A stretch of DNA of 64,000 bases from CBDBEU01 sp965204565 (GTDB lineage Bacteria > Pseudomonadota > Alphaproteobacteria > Rhizobiales > TMED25). A model generated the notes under the pieces. It was not told the DNA's origin. It worked only from the letters and a program-made list of their open reading frames with translations, and ran no database searches. Of this stretch, positions 18,716 through 25,329 are shown in pieces; position 1 is the first letter of the stretch, and each line of letters opens with the position of its first letter. The translations under genes and the position numbers were made by a program. The DNA lies in the NCBI GenBank assembly GCA_965204565.1, contig CBDBEU010000004.1, positions 806,001 to 870,000 on the forward strand. Reading direction: 5' to 3'.

Positions 18716-18911
18716 CCGACCCGCTTGATGCAGTCGGCAAAGTGCCGGCCAAACCGATTGACCCAGTGTCGAACGCTTTCCCGGCTGACAATGACTCCGC
18801 GCTCGGCGAGCAGGTCCTCGACATCGGCCGTGCTCAAGGCAAACCGGTGATAGCCCAGACATCATAGGTGATGATCTCGCGTGGAAAACGAAAGCCTTTC
18901 AGGCGCGGCAT
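18716..18911 (-). mobile_element. IS6-family transposase, N-terminal remnant
   Basis: From the ATG at 18911 the minus strand reads MPRLKGFRFPREIITYDVW, then one base is missing and the next frame continues LSTADVEDLLAERGVIVSR and HWVNRFGRHFADCIKR, the helix-turn-helix start of IS6-type transposases. It stops at the boundary with the first five codons of hsdR (18706-18720). The catalytic part is absent. This element separated hsdS from its hsdR. Confidence 0.7.
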
Positions 18912-18982
18912 GGAAACAGGTATCTTCATCCCCTGACCGTAGCCAGCCAAAAAGGCAAAAAACTTGACAATACCGCTTAACA

Positions 18983-19026
18983 ATACCGTCTGAATAGCTA
19001 TTCTATACCGTCTGAATAGCTATTCT
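18983..19026. repeat. 22-base tandem repeat with internal palindrome upstream of an AT-rich gene
   Basis: Two exact 22-base units (18983-19004 and 19005-19026) sit about 60 bases before the ATG at 19086. Each holds the perfect 12-base palindrome GAATAGCTATTC. A TTGACA box lies at 18964-18969. Tandem palindromes in this position suggest operator sites for a dimeric regulator; the regulator is not identified. Confidence 0.6.
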
Positions 19027-19085
19027 ATACGCTGGTTTAGACTGGAGAAGGGGTCTTCAAATTAGACCCCTGCGTGGAGAGATAG

Positions 19086-19577
19086 ATGTACGTAAAAATT
19101 GATACCGTGCTGTCTTTTCTTGCAATCATTGTTTCAGTACTCACGGCTTACTTAACATATCAATCAACAGTTAAAATACAGCGCGAGCAATTAATTTTTG
19201 AGGACAGATTTACAAATGTTGCTGTACTAGAACCCGTTAAGGCAAGAGTTGTGGCAATTGTCTCCAAAATAAATGGTGAAATAAATGCATCAAAAATGCA
19301 TAATAAAAAATTACCCATTAATGATCTTCTCAAGCTCTACGCAGAATCTCGTGACTTGTATTTTGGTATAACGCATAGATTAGGCAAAGAAAGTAGAGAC
19401 AAGTTATCCATGATAATTAAGGGAATAGAAGCGAAGTACGAAGAGAGTTTTGAGGGCAAAGACCATGATCTCCCTAGGGCGGAAGCTCAGGCTTTGGCGA
19501 TTAACTTTGCGGAGGAGTTTAAGGGGGTGCTTAATGAAGAGATCGATAAAAATTCCAAAATTTTGGAGGATCTGTAA
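19086..19577 (+). CDS. AT-rich hypothetical membrane-anchored protein
   Basis: 163 residues starting MYVKIDTVLSFLAIIVSVLT: a single N-terminal membrane segment (about 7-25), then a Lys/Glu-rich helical cytoplasmic part with coiled-coil character (KLYAESRDLYFG, LNEEIDKNSKILED). I recognise no family. The gene is strikingly AT-rich and uses codons (AAA, ATA, TTA) unlike its GC-rich neighbours, so it was probably acquired from another source. It is wedged between IS6 and IS5 fragments. The leader contains a tandem palindromic repeat. It may be cargo brought in with an insertion sequence or a single-gene defence component; the function is unknown. Confidence 0.55.
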   Translation: MYVKIDTVLSFLAIIVSVLTAYLTYQSTVKIQREQLIFEDRFTNVAVLEPVKARVVAIVSKINGEINASKMHNKKLPINDLLKLYAESRDLYFGITHRLGKESRDKLSMIIKGIEAKYEESFEGKDHDLPRAEAQALAINFAEEFKGVLNEEIDKNSKILEDL

Positions 19578-19589
19578 GAGTCTGACTCA

Positions 19590-19800
19590 AAATTCTTGAG
19601 CAATTTTTCTTGCGACGTTGCGTACTGCTCTTCGGATGGCTGCGATGAGCGTCCAAGCGTCGGCGGATGCGATAGAACGTTCCCGGTCTTTTGCCGAACG
19701 GCGACAGCGTTCCAGCCAGGCAAAGGTTCTTTCGACCACCCAATGCCGGGCGATGACGACGAAGCCGGTGAGGCTTGCCGGACGCTTCACGATTTCGATG
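19590..19800 (-). mobile_element. IS5-family transposase, C-terminal remnant
   Basis: The minus strand encodes EIVKRPASLTGFVVIARHWV followed by VERTFAWLERCRRSAKD and a tail ending NVARKIAQEF. This is the C-terminal DDE region (with the final Glu in VERTFAW) of IS5-type transposases. The upstream two-thirds of the gene is missing; at about 19800 it joins a fragment of hsdS. Probably an IS end lies near 19580. Confidence 0.7.
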
Positions 19801-19802
19801 GT

Positions 19803-19893
19803 CGGCCTTGAGCAATCCATCCCGCACAAAGCCTTCGCCGGCGAACCGACCGCCGACCGCGCCGAACCCGTCCTTGCGGAGGCCGGCGCATGA
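19803..19893 (+). pseudogene. hsdS 3'-end fragment
   Basis: About 30 codons equal to the end of hsdS (LEQSIPHKAFAGE then EPVLAEAGA and stop), fused at its 5' side to the IS5 remnant. Its stop overlaps the ATG of the first chimeric ORF in the ATGA form seen at the real hsdS end. It represents the head of the tandem array that follows. Confidence 0.75.
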
Positions 19894-20264
19894 ACGAGGC
19901 CGACACCCGCGCCGAACCGATCGAACCCGCCCTGCGCGCCGCCGGATGGGGCGCGGTCGAAGGCAGCCTCATTTGCCGCGAGGTCATCGCGCCGGGCCGG
20001 TTGCAGGGCGGCGGCGAACGGCGCTCAAAAGCGCCGGCCTGCGATTTCGTTCTGACCGATCGCGGCGGGAAGCCGGCCGCCATCGTCGCCATTCCCGACG
20101 AACTCAAGGCCAATTCGACCGGGCTTGCTTACGCCGCCCGACGCGAACTCGATCCGTTGGCCGACCTTGAGCAATCCATCCCGCACAAAGCCTTCGCCGG
20201 CGAACTGACCGCCGACCGCGTCCGCGCCGAACCCGACCGCGTCCTTGCGGAGGCCGGCGCATGA
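19890..20264 (+). CDS. Chimeric hsdR-head/hsdS-tail ORF, array unit 1
   Basis: 124 residues. The first about 67 copy the N-terminus of HsdR (MNEADTRAEPIEPALRAAGW, then ICREVIAPGRLQGGG and CDFVLTDRGGKPAAI). The frame then passes without interruption into the last HsdS helix (VAIPDELKANSTG) and tail, ending VLAEAGA. The fusion point lies just before the HsdR nuclease E-x-K motif, so nuclease activity is not possible. The stop overlaps the next ATG (ATGA). This unit is 27 bases longer in its tail than units 2 and 3. It is open and has the same coupling signals as real genes, but a function is not implied. Confidence 0.6.
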   Translation: MNEADTRAEPIEPALRAAGWGAVEGSLICREVIAPGRLQGGGERRSKAPACDFVLTDRGGKPAAIVAIPDELKANSTGLAYAARRELDPLADLEQSIPHKAFAGELTADRVRAEPDRVLAEAGA

Positions 20265-20608
20265 ACGAGGCCGACACCCGCGCCGAACCGATCGAACCCG
20301 CCCTGCGCGCCGCCGGATGGGGCGCGGTCGAAGGCAGCCTCATTTGCCGCGAGGTCATCGCGCCGGGCCGGTTGCAGGGCGGCGGCGGACGGCGCTCGAA
20401 AGCGCTGGCCTGCGATTTCGTTCTGACCGATCGCGGCGGGAAGCCGGCCGCCATCGCAGCCATTCCCGACGAACTCAAGGCCAATTCGACCGGGCTTGCT
20501 TGCGCCGCCCGACGCAAACCCGATCCGTTGGCCGGCCTTGAGCAATCCATCCCGCACAAAGCCTTCGCCGGCGAACCCGAACCCGTCCTTGCGGAGGCCG
20601 GCGCATGA
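20261..20608 (+). CDS. Chimeric hsdR-head/hsdS-tail ORF, array unit 2
   Basis: 115 residues with the same design as unit 1: the HsdR head up to DRGGKPAAI, then AAIPDELKANSTGLACAARR and the HsdS tail ending EPEPVLAEAGA. It starts inside the stop of unit 1 and ends inside the start of unit 3 by ATGA overlaps. The distance from this start to the next is 344 bases. Substitutions relative to unit 1 leave the frame open. Confidence 0.6.
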   Translation: MNEADTRAEPIEPALRAAGWGAVEGSLICREVIAPGRLQGGGGRRSKALACDFVLTDRGGKPAAIAAIPDELKANSTGLACAARRKPDPLAGLEQSIPHKAFAGEPEPVLAEAGA

Positions 20609-20952
20609 ACGAAGCCGAAACCCGCGCCGAACCGATCGAACCCGCCCTGCGCGCCGCCGGGTGGGGCGCGACCGAAGGCAGCCGCATTTGCCGCGAGGTC
20701 ATCGCGCCGGGCCGGTTGCAGGGCGGCGGCGGACGGCGCTCAAAAGCGCTGGCCTGCGATTTCGTTCTGACCGATCGCGGCGGGAAGCCGGCCGCCATCG
20801 CAGCCATTCCCGACGAACTCAAGGCCAATTCGACCGGGCTTGCTTGCGCCGCCCGACGCAAACCCGATCCGTTGGCCGGCCTTGAGCAATCCATCCCGCA
20901 CAAAGCCTTCGCCGGCGAACCCGAACCCGTCCTTGCGGAGGCCGGCGCATGA
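20605..20952 (+). CDS. Chimeric hsdR-head/hsdS-tail ORF, array unit 3
   Basis: 115 residues, nearly identical to unit 2 over the second half, with a few changes in the HsdR part (MNEAETRAEP, WGATEGSRICREV). It has the same 344-base period and the same ATGA overlap at both ends. The near identity with unit 2 points to recent unequal crossing-over or replication slippage between units. Confidence 0.6.
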   Translation: MNEAETRAEPIEPALRAAGWGATEGSRICREVIAPGRLQGGGGRRSKALACDFVLTDRGGKPAAIAAIPDELKANSTGLACAARRKPDPLAGLEQSIPHKAFAGEPEPVLAEAGA

Positions 20953-21002
20953 ACGAGGCCGACACCCGCGCCGAACCCGTCCTTGCGGAGGCCGGCGCAT
21001 GA
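20949..21002 (+). pseudogene. Collapsed array unit, 17 codons
   Basis: A 54-base remnant reading MNEADTRAEPVLAEAGA: the first eight HsdR codons run directly into the last HsdS codons. The fusion uses the shared GCCGAACCC between the two parts, as expected for a deletion by short homology. ATGA overlaps are still present at both ends. Confidence 0.65.
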
Positions 21003-21226
21003 ACGAGGGCGACACCCGCGCCGAACCGATCGAACCCGCCCTGCGCGCCGCCGGGTGGGGCGCGGTCGAAGACAGACGCATCTGCCGCGAGGTCATCGCG
21101 CCGGGCCGGTTGCAGGGCGGCGGCGGACGGCGCTCCTCACATTTCCTTGCGACCCGCACGGTGAATATGACGGTTTTTAACTTGTCCGTTGACAAGATAT
21201 GGCGAGGAGCATACGTTGCCTCGTAA
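20999..21226 (+). pseudogene. hsdR 5'-end fragment, last array unit
   Basis: Fifty codons of the HsdR N-terminus (MNEGDTRAEPIEPALRAAGW to GRLQGGGGRRS), then the homology stops abruptly at about 21134 and the frame runs on through unrelated sequence to 21226. The break marks the right end of the array, next to the toxin-antitoxin-like pair. Confidence 0.65.
21181..21196. promoter_or_regulatory. Palindrome before the HicA-like gene, possible operator
   Basis: CTTGTC-CGTT-GACAAG is a perfect 6-base inverted repeat ending 19 bases before the TTG start at 21216. In toxin-antitoxin operons such sites bind the antitoxin; the downstream HTH protein is the obvious candidate. Confidence 0.45.
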
Positions 21227-21479
21227 GAAGCGCAAGTCGAAGGAGATCGAAGCCGTACTTGAAGAACTCGAGGCTCTCGGTTGGATGATCGTAGAAGGCC
21301 GGGGACATGCATGGGGCCTGCTCCGGTGTCCTGCGAACAGCAAAGAGTGCAGATGCGGCGAGTTCTGTCAAATGTCGATCTGGTCCACTCCGAAGGATCC
21401 GGAACGATATGCCAAAAAGTTGAAGCGAAAAGCGCTGGCGTGCGCAAAGCTCGATGAAGAGGATGAAAACGATGGCTGA
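21216..21479 (+). CDS. Small HicA-like toxin candidate
   Basis: 87 residues from a TTG at 21216 (LPRKKRKSKEIEAVLEELEA), chosen because GAGGAG lies six bases upstream; an ATG at 21189 has no site and falls in the palindrome. The core is GWMIVEGRGHAWGLLRC, with a Gly-x-Gly-His segment like the catalytic loop of HicA mRNA interferases, followed by CQMSIWSTPKDPERYAKKL. It contains two Cys pairs (CPANSKECRCGEFC). The stop overlaps the next gene by 8 bases, typical of a toxin-antitoxin pair with the toxin first. Assignment is by motif and context and is not certain. Confidence 0.5.
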   Translation: MPRKKRKSKEIEAVLEELEALGWMIVEGRGHAWGLLRCPANSKECRCGEFCQMSIWSTPKDPERYAKKLKRKALACAKLDEEDENDG

Positions 21480-22041
21480 ACAGTTTGAGTTCGAACTCGT
21501 GTTCGCGCTCCCGGAGGGCGAACACGATCCGTTCGATCTCTCGAATGCTGTTTTCGAGGCCGGGTTCGATGACTCCCTGGTCGGCGCCGGGGTTCCCGGC
21601 CTGCTCGGCGTGGAACTCGAATCGGAGGGCGACGAGGCCGAGACGGTTATCCTGGAAGCGGCTCGCGCGCTCATAAAAACCCTGCCGGCAGGCGCGAAAC
21701 TGCGTGAGGTCCGCCCCGATCTCGTAAGCCTTGCCGATGTCGCCGAAAAGCTGAATGTCAGGAGGCAGGCATTGCAGCAGCGCAAGATGCCGTTGCCCAC
21801 CGCCGGCGGGCTCTATCGAATTGACGAACTGGCCGTGGCGCTCGATGAAGCCATGAAACCGGAGCCGGGTAAGCGACGCCCGCGATTCGATATCGAGCGC
21901 GCCGGAAAATGGCTCCGCGCCGGCCATGCCGCTCGCCGCGTCAACGCCAGGCTCACGACCTGCGAACTCGATCCGGTCTCAATCGAGATTGCGCCGCATG
22001 ATGAGAAAGAGGATCGACGGATTGCGGTCTGCGCGTCGTAA
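21472..22041 (+). CDS. HTH DNA-binding protein, antitoxin candidate
   Basis: 189 residues from the ATG at 21472 (MAEQFEFELVFALPEGEHDP). The first 80 residues form an acidic alpha/beta domain (ELVF, FEAGFDDSLVGAGVPG). An AlpA/MerR-like helix-turn-helix follows at about 85-125 (VSLADVAEKLNVRRQALQQR). The 3' part is Arg-rich. The gene begins inside the end of the small HicA-like gene with GAAGAGG upstream, so the two are coupled. I infer an antitoxin that also represses the pair through the palindrome at 21181. It converges with tacT, leaving only 25 bases between them. Confidence 0.5.
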   Translation: MAEQFEFELVFALPEGEHDPFDLSNAVFEAGFDDSLVGAGVPGLLGVELESEGDEAETVILEAARALIKTLPAGAKLREVRPDLVSLADVAEKLNVRRQALQQRKMPLPTAGGLYRIDELAVALDEAMKPEPGKRRPRFDIERAGKWLRAGHAARRVNARLTTCELDPVSIEIAPHDEKEDRRIAVCAS

Positions 22042-22066
22042 AATACTCTTTGTCACCGTCCATGGC

Positions 22067-22615
22067 TCATCCTGACGCTTCACGCGCCGTGGCGATCGGC
22101 ATGAAGAGCCTGAGCGGTTGATCGGGGAGGGGAATGAAACCGAAGCTTTCATAGCAGGTTTTGCGCCGCGCAACGGCATCGGCGTCTCCGTCATCGAAGA
22201 CATCGAGCATGATAACGCATGTTCCGATTTCGTCGGAGGCCCGCGCGATTCGACTCAAGGCGTCCGCGACCAGAGCGCCGCCGAGTCCATTGCCCCGATG
22301 TTTTTTGTCCACTCCGATCATCGCGATGAACGCGGCCGGAAGCAGCCCATGTTTCATGGCCTTCTTTCGATAGGCGGCGGGCATGTCTTCGACGGCGACG
22401 GCATGCATGTTGATCCCGTGGAATCCGACTATGCGGTTCCCGGCGTCAACGACGACCCGGATGCGGACGACATCGGCCTTGCCGCCCTTCTTGGCGGTCA
22501 GCTTGAGATAGTTGTCGATTTGCGGAACGCCACAAGAAAAAGCCGCCCGATCATGTATCCCGGGATCGAACGGCCGGATTGTGAACGATGCTCGGTCTTC
22601 GACGTCAGTCGGCAT
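22067..22615 (-). CDS. tacT: GNAT acetyltransferase toxin, TacT-like
   Basis: 182 residues from the ATG at 22615 (MPTDVEDRASFTIRPFDP). GNAT fold with CoA-binding loop VDKKHRGNGLGGALV and the catalytic-type tyrosine in TCYESFGF, followed by a short LPDQPLRLFMPI end. TacT enzymes acetylate the amino group on charged tRNAs and stop translation. It overlaps the end of the upstream RHH antitoxin gene, the standard order of TacA-TacT modules. Tyrosine and CoA-loop residues look intact, so the toxin is probably active. Confidence 0.85.
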   Translation of the reverse strand: MPTDVEDRASFTIRPFDPGIHDRAAFSCGVPQIDNYLKLTAKKGGKADVVRIRVVVDAGNRIVGFHGINMHAVAVEDMPAAYRKKAMKHGLLPAAFIAMIGVDKKHRGNGLGGALVADALSRIARASDEIGTCVIMLDVFDDGDADAVARRKTCYESFGFIPLPDQPLRLFMPIATAREASG

Positions 22616-22919
22616 TCGCAATCAGTTTCTCGCGCCGTGCGAACGCTTCCTTCAGGCGCTTCGTCGGACCGGGGGGATTGTCGAGCGCCTTAAAGAACGC
22701 CTCTTTGTCCGCCTCGCTTTCGAGCACCGTGACTTTATGCGCTTCAATCGTCGATCGCGCGGCATTGTAGGCGGCGTTCACGACAAAGGAACTGACATCC
22801 ACACCGTTCAGCGTGGCTGCACGATTGATCGCGTCTTTCACAGAGGGCTGCGTGCGCACCTCCAGGCGAGCGCTCCTGGGCTCGTCGACCGAAGCCGCCA
22901 TATCCTCAAACGCCAACAT
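22605..22919 (-). CDS. tacA: DUF1778 antitoxin, TacA-like
   Basis: 104 residues. A ribbon-helix-helix domain (ARLEVRTQPSVKDAINRAAT then SSFVVNAAYNAA) is followed by the extended toxin-wrapping tail (LESEADKEAFFKALDNPPGP), exactly the DUF1778 layout. It neutralises TacT and represses its own operon as a dimer. Two palindromes just upstream of the ATG are the likely operators. Its 3' end overlaps the tacT start. Confidence 0.88.
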   Translation of the reverse strand: MLAFEDMAASVDEPRSARLEVRTQPSVKDAINRAATLNGVDVSSFVVNAAYNAARSTIEAHKVTVLESEADKEAFFKALDNPPGPTKRLKEAFARREKLIANAD

Positions 22920-22982
22920 TGCCGTTTCCTTTCAGCGTCAGGCTCAACCGGATCAGATCGGTTGCGTGTTTCAATCTCACTC

Positions 22983-23007
22983 CATGTACGGGAAACAGGC
23001 GTACATG
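22983..23007. promoter_or_regulatory. Palindromic operator candidate 1 for TacA
   Basis: CATGTACG and CGTACATG form an 8-base perfect inverted repeat with a 9-base spacer, 64 bases upstream of the tacA start. The arms share GTAC with the second site, as expected for two binding sites of one RHH repressor. Confidence 0.6.
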
Positions 23008-23012
23008 TCAAG

Positions 23013-23033
23013 TGTACGGCAGTTCGCCGTACA
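23013..23033. promoter_or_regulatory. Palindromic operator candidate 2 for TacA
   Basis: TGTACGGC-AGTTC-GCCGTACA is an 8-base perfect inverted repeat with a 5-base spacer. It shares the TGTACG/CGTACA core with site 1 only 5 bases away. It also lies just after the stop of the ImmA/IrrE remnant. Confidence 0.6.
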
Positions 23034-23039
23034 TGAGGA

Positions 23040-23381
23040 CTATGCGCTCCGCAGCATGGCGCGCACGGCGTTCCTTTCGATCGGACGCGAAAATTTCTTG
23101 TCATCCCCATGTTCCTTCCGCCGGCGGCCGGCGACAATGGAGACATGCACGCCCGCTTCTTCGCTCGCTTCCTCGCTCTCCTCGGTCCGCGCAAACTCCT
23201 TTTTGCAGACCTTCGCAAACTTCAAAGGGACCGGACCGTTCCCGGCAAGGGAGTCGGCCTCGGCTTCGGTCTTGTCGTCCGTCTCGATATCCGGCTCATC
23301 AAAAAAGACGTGATCCGTCGATGACAGGATCTCAAAGTGCTTTGCCAGATGGGACAGCTCGTGCAGCAGAGTGAACCGGAA
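23040..23381 (-). pseudogene. ImmA/IrrE metallopeptidase, N-terminally truncated
   Basis: The remnant begins at the zinc motif (FTLLHELSHLAKHF, with HELSH) and keeps the third ligand region (TEAEADSLAG) and the C-terminal VSIVAGRRRKEHGDDKKFSR block. The N-terminal part and any HTH partner are replaced by the 45-base repeat, which supplies an accidental ATG at 23420. ImmA/IrrE peptidases cleave repressors of mobile elements or TA genes. It lies directly upstream of tacA on the same strand. It is probably inactive, although the catalytic residues survive. Confidence 0.65.
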
Positions 23382-23426
23382 ACTTGAATGAGCGGCAAGC
23401 GATCCGCGAATTGGGTTCACACCCTA
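23382..23426. repeat. 45-base direct repeat, copy 2
   Basis: Same orientation and all but one base identical to 11319-11363. Here it sits exactly where the ImmA/IrrE gene is cut off. The pair brackets 12 kb of the island. Confidence 0.85.
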
Positions 23427-23478
23427 ATAGGTCGATATGTTTTTTCAATGTGCGCCGCGTCGTCTCTTGGTCCGTGCT

Positions 23479-24456
23479 CTACAACATACTTTTCTGGACC
23501 AGATTCCTGTAGTGTTCGCCGAGCACCGTGAGCTTGCACGCCTTACTGCTCATCGCTGCGTGCCACATGTGCGGGGCACCGACGGGAACGACAAGATTGA
23601 CGCGATTGAACTTCTGGAGAATGGCGAAAACGGTCGTCTTGTCGGGGTCCGGGTCGGGTGTCCCCTCCGGTTCGTTGCCATTGCGCTCCGGCTCGTAGGC
23701 CGGATCAAGCGGAAACTTGAAGCCTGCAACTGGAAAGAACTTGGCGATTCTGCGAAGGTCGGCGAGTTCAAGAGGCGGCTTTGCCTTCCTGAGTGACACG
23801 AAGGTCTTAACGTTCGTCTTGAACACTGGACGTTGCGCCCACGGGCCGAGCGACTGATCGATGTGTGCGTAGACGCTTCCGGGCGTCACCTCCCCGACTA
23901 GGTTGGCGGCTGCCCCGTCCAACGCGTCGACGAAGAGCGATGTGAACAATCCGGCACCATTGCACTCATTCGCGTATTGATCCCTCGTCGACGCGGTCAA
24001 TATGGTCATGCCTTCGCTGAGCTCTGATATCGATGCGGGCGTCCTCTCGCCGACCACGCCGCTGTGACAGCTATCCAGGATTATGACCTTGTTCCGGGCG
24101 GTCGATTGATTTGCCCAAGTCATCACGTCGTTTAGCGCAATGCCTTCGCATTCAGATCCCATATCGGATGAGCAGAGGTAGCCTCCGGTCGACTCGATGT
24201 AACCGTGCCCAGCGAAGTAGAGGAGCGCAATCTCGCTGTCTCCGTCGAAGAGCTGTCGGATGGCTTCACGAAGCTGTTTCCGTGATATCTTCTCCTCAGG
24301 GCCGCTGGCCGTCATGAGGCGGGGAGTTTTGAAGTTCACAGACCCATCGGCGTTCCGCTCTAGCATTTCGTTGACGCTGCGGGCGTCCTTCACGCACCCG
24401 TATAGTGGGTCGACGTTTTCATAGTGATCGATGCCGACTACCAGCGCCTTTCGCAT
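23479..24456 (-). CDS. Caspase-like protease of a TIR-linked (type IV Thoeris-like) system
   Basis: 325 residues from the ATG at 24456, which has GAGGAG eight bases upstream; a GTG at 24471 would add five residues. The peptidase C14 domain starts MRKALVVGIDHYENVDPLYG and holds the catalytic His84 in LLYFAGHGY and Cys130 in ILDSCHSG. After the caspase domain (to about 215) comes a C-terminal domain of about 110 residues (FPVAGFKFPLD, NRVNLVVPVGAPHMW) that could bind a ligand. The TIR gene lies 11 bases upstream on the same strand. In type IV Thoeris a TIR enzyme makes a cyclic ADP-ribose-type signal that activates such a protease. Assignment is by domain pairing. Confidence 0.75.
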   Translation of the reverse strand: MRKALVVGIDHYENVDPLYGCVKDARSVNEMLERNADGSVNFKTPRLMTASGPEEKISRKQLREAIRQLFDGDSEIALLYFAGHGYIESTGGYLCSSDMGSECEGIALNDVMTWANQSTARNKVIILDSCHSGVVGERTPASISELSEGMTILTASTRDQYANECNGAGLFTSLFVDALDGAAANLVGEVTPGSVYAHIDQSLGPWAQRPVFKTNVKTFVSLRKAKPPLELADLRRIAKFFPVAGFKFPLDPAYEPERNGNEPEGTPDPDPDKTTVFAILQKFNRVNLVVPVGAPHMWHAAMSSKACKLTVLGEHYRNLVQKSML

Positions 24457-24467
24457 CCCGTCGCTCC

Positions 24468-24839
24468 TCACAGAGTGTCGATAAACGCCTTTATGTTATC
24501 CCAGGTCCACACCTTGGTATTCAGACCCGGGATATCCGTGCGGTCTTCCCCGTACGCCCAGATGCCACGTATCGGAACGCGTTCCTTTCGGGCGCACTGG
24601 ATTTCCCATTTCTGGCCGCTTGAGTCGAGAGAGTTCTTGCTCACAAGGGCAATCACCCCGTCCGAACGGCGGATACGAGTACGGACGCGTTGCTTCCACT
24701 CCGTGTCGTAAGGCTCTTTGACGGACATATCGATGTACTCGAATTGGGACTTCGTGTTGAGCGATTGCCCCTTGAGGAGATTCCTAGCACCCTCGTCTTC
24801 GATTGCGAAAGCCACGAATACAACCTTTTTTTCTGCCAT
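24468..24839 (-). CDS. ThsB-like TIR-domain protein
   Basis: 123 residues, a single domain with the TIR-like (DUF1863, ThsB) pattern. The first strand is KKVVFVAFAIEDEG, followed by FEYIDMSVKEPYDTEWKQRV and RTRIRRSDGVIALVSKNS. The segment KWEIQCARKERVPIRGIW carries the expected catalytic Glu79, and an IPGLNTKVWTWDNI end closes the fold. ThsB proteins use NAD to make a signalling nucleotide on phage infection. It is first in a two-gene operon with the caspase-like protease. No SIR2/SLOG (ThsA type I) or membrane effector is nearby, which excludes types I and II. Confidence 0.78.
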   Translation of the reverse strand: MAEKKVVFVAFAIEDEGARNLLKGQSLNTKSQFEYIDMSVKEPYDTEWKQRVRTRIRRSDGVIALVSKNSLDSSGQKWEIQCARKERVPIRGIWAYGEDRTDIPGLNTKVWTWDNIKAFIDTL

Positions 24840-25329
24840 TTTACACTCGCTTCGATTTCTCTCTCAACTGCCATTTTGGGGAATGAGGCACCATATACAA
24901 CGATGTGAGAATATGGGAATCCACAATGGATAGCTCAAGGCTCACGACCTGACTTCTTGCAAGTCCTCTATCGACTGGACCACATGACGGACTGCACCTA
25001 CCTTTCGACACGTGAAACACAAAAGGTGGCAAAAGGCCCAAATCACATCCCATGATTGCCATTTCGGAAACGCCGGCATCACCGGAGAGAGCTTTTTCAG
25101 CGCAGATTGATCCCGCGCCGCCAGTAAACGACCGCTTACCGACCCAGGCGAACCGGCCGCCCTCCAACGATCACATTCAGCGCGGGCGCCTCGTGTCGAG
25201 GGTTGACGCTTTAGCCGATTCATCGCCTTGACGCCATCGCCAATACGCCCGGCTTCCAAAACACCGACGGCAGGCGGGGGGCCGGAGCCGCATGTCAAGC
25301 GCGGCGCCCGGCATAAGCGGATTTCAGGA
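24840..25329. other. About 490 bases without a supported gene
   Basis: The left part presumably holds the promoter of the TIR/caspase operon, which reads leftward. The rest contains only short frames with no recognisable domain. The right end changes into the hsdM-type leader at about 25330. Confidence 0.4.

Noticed and set aside
20104..20903. Minus-strand ORFs across the chimeric array
   Set aside because: Shadows of the repeated plus-strand units; they repeat only because the DNA repeats.
19803..21226. CRISPR array as an explanation for the repeats
   Set aside because: The units are 344 bases long, coding and without spacers; no cas genes are present.
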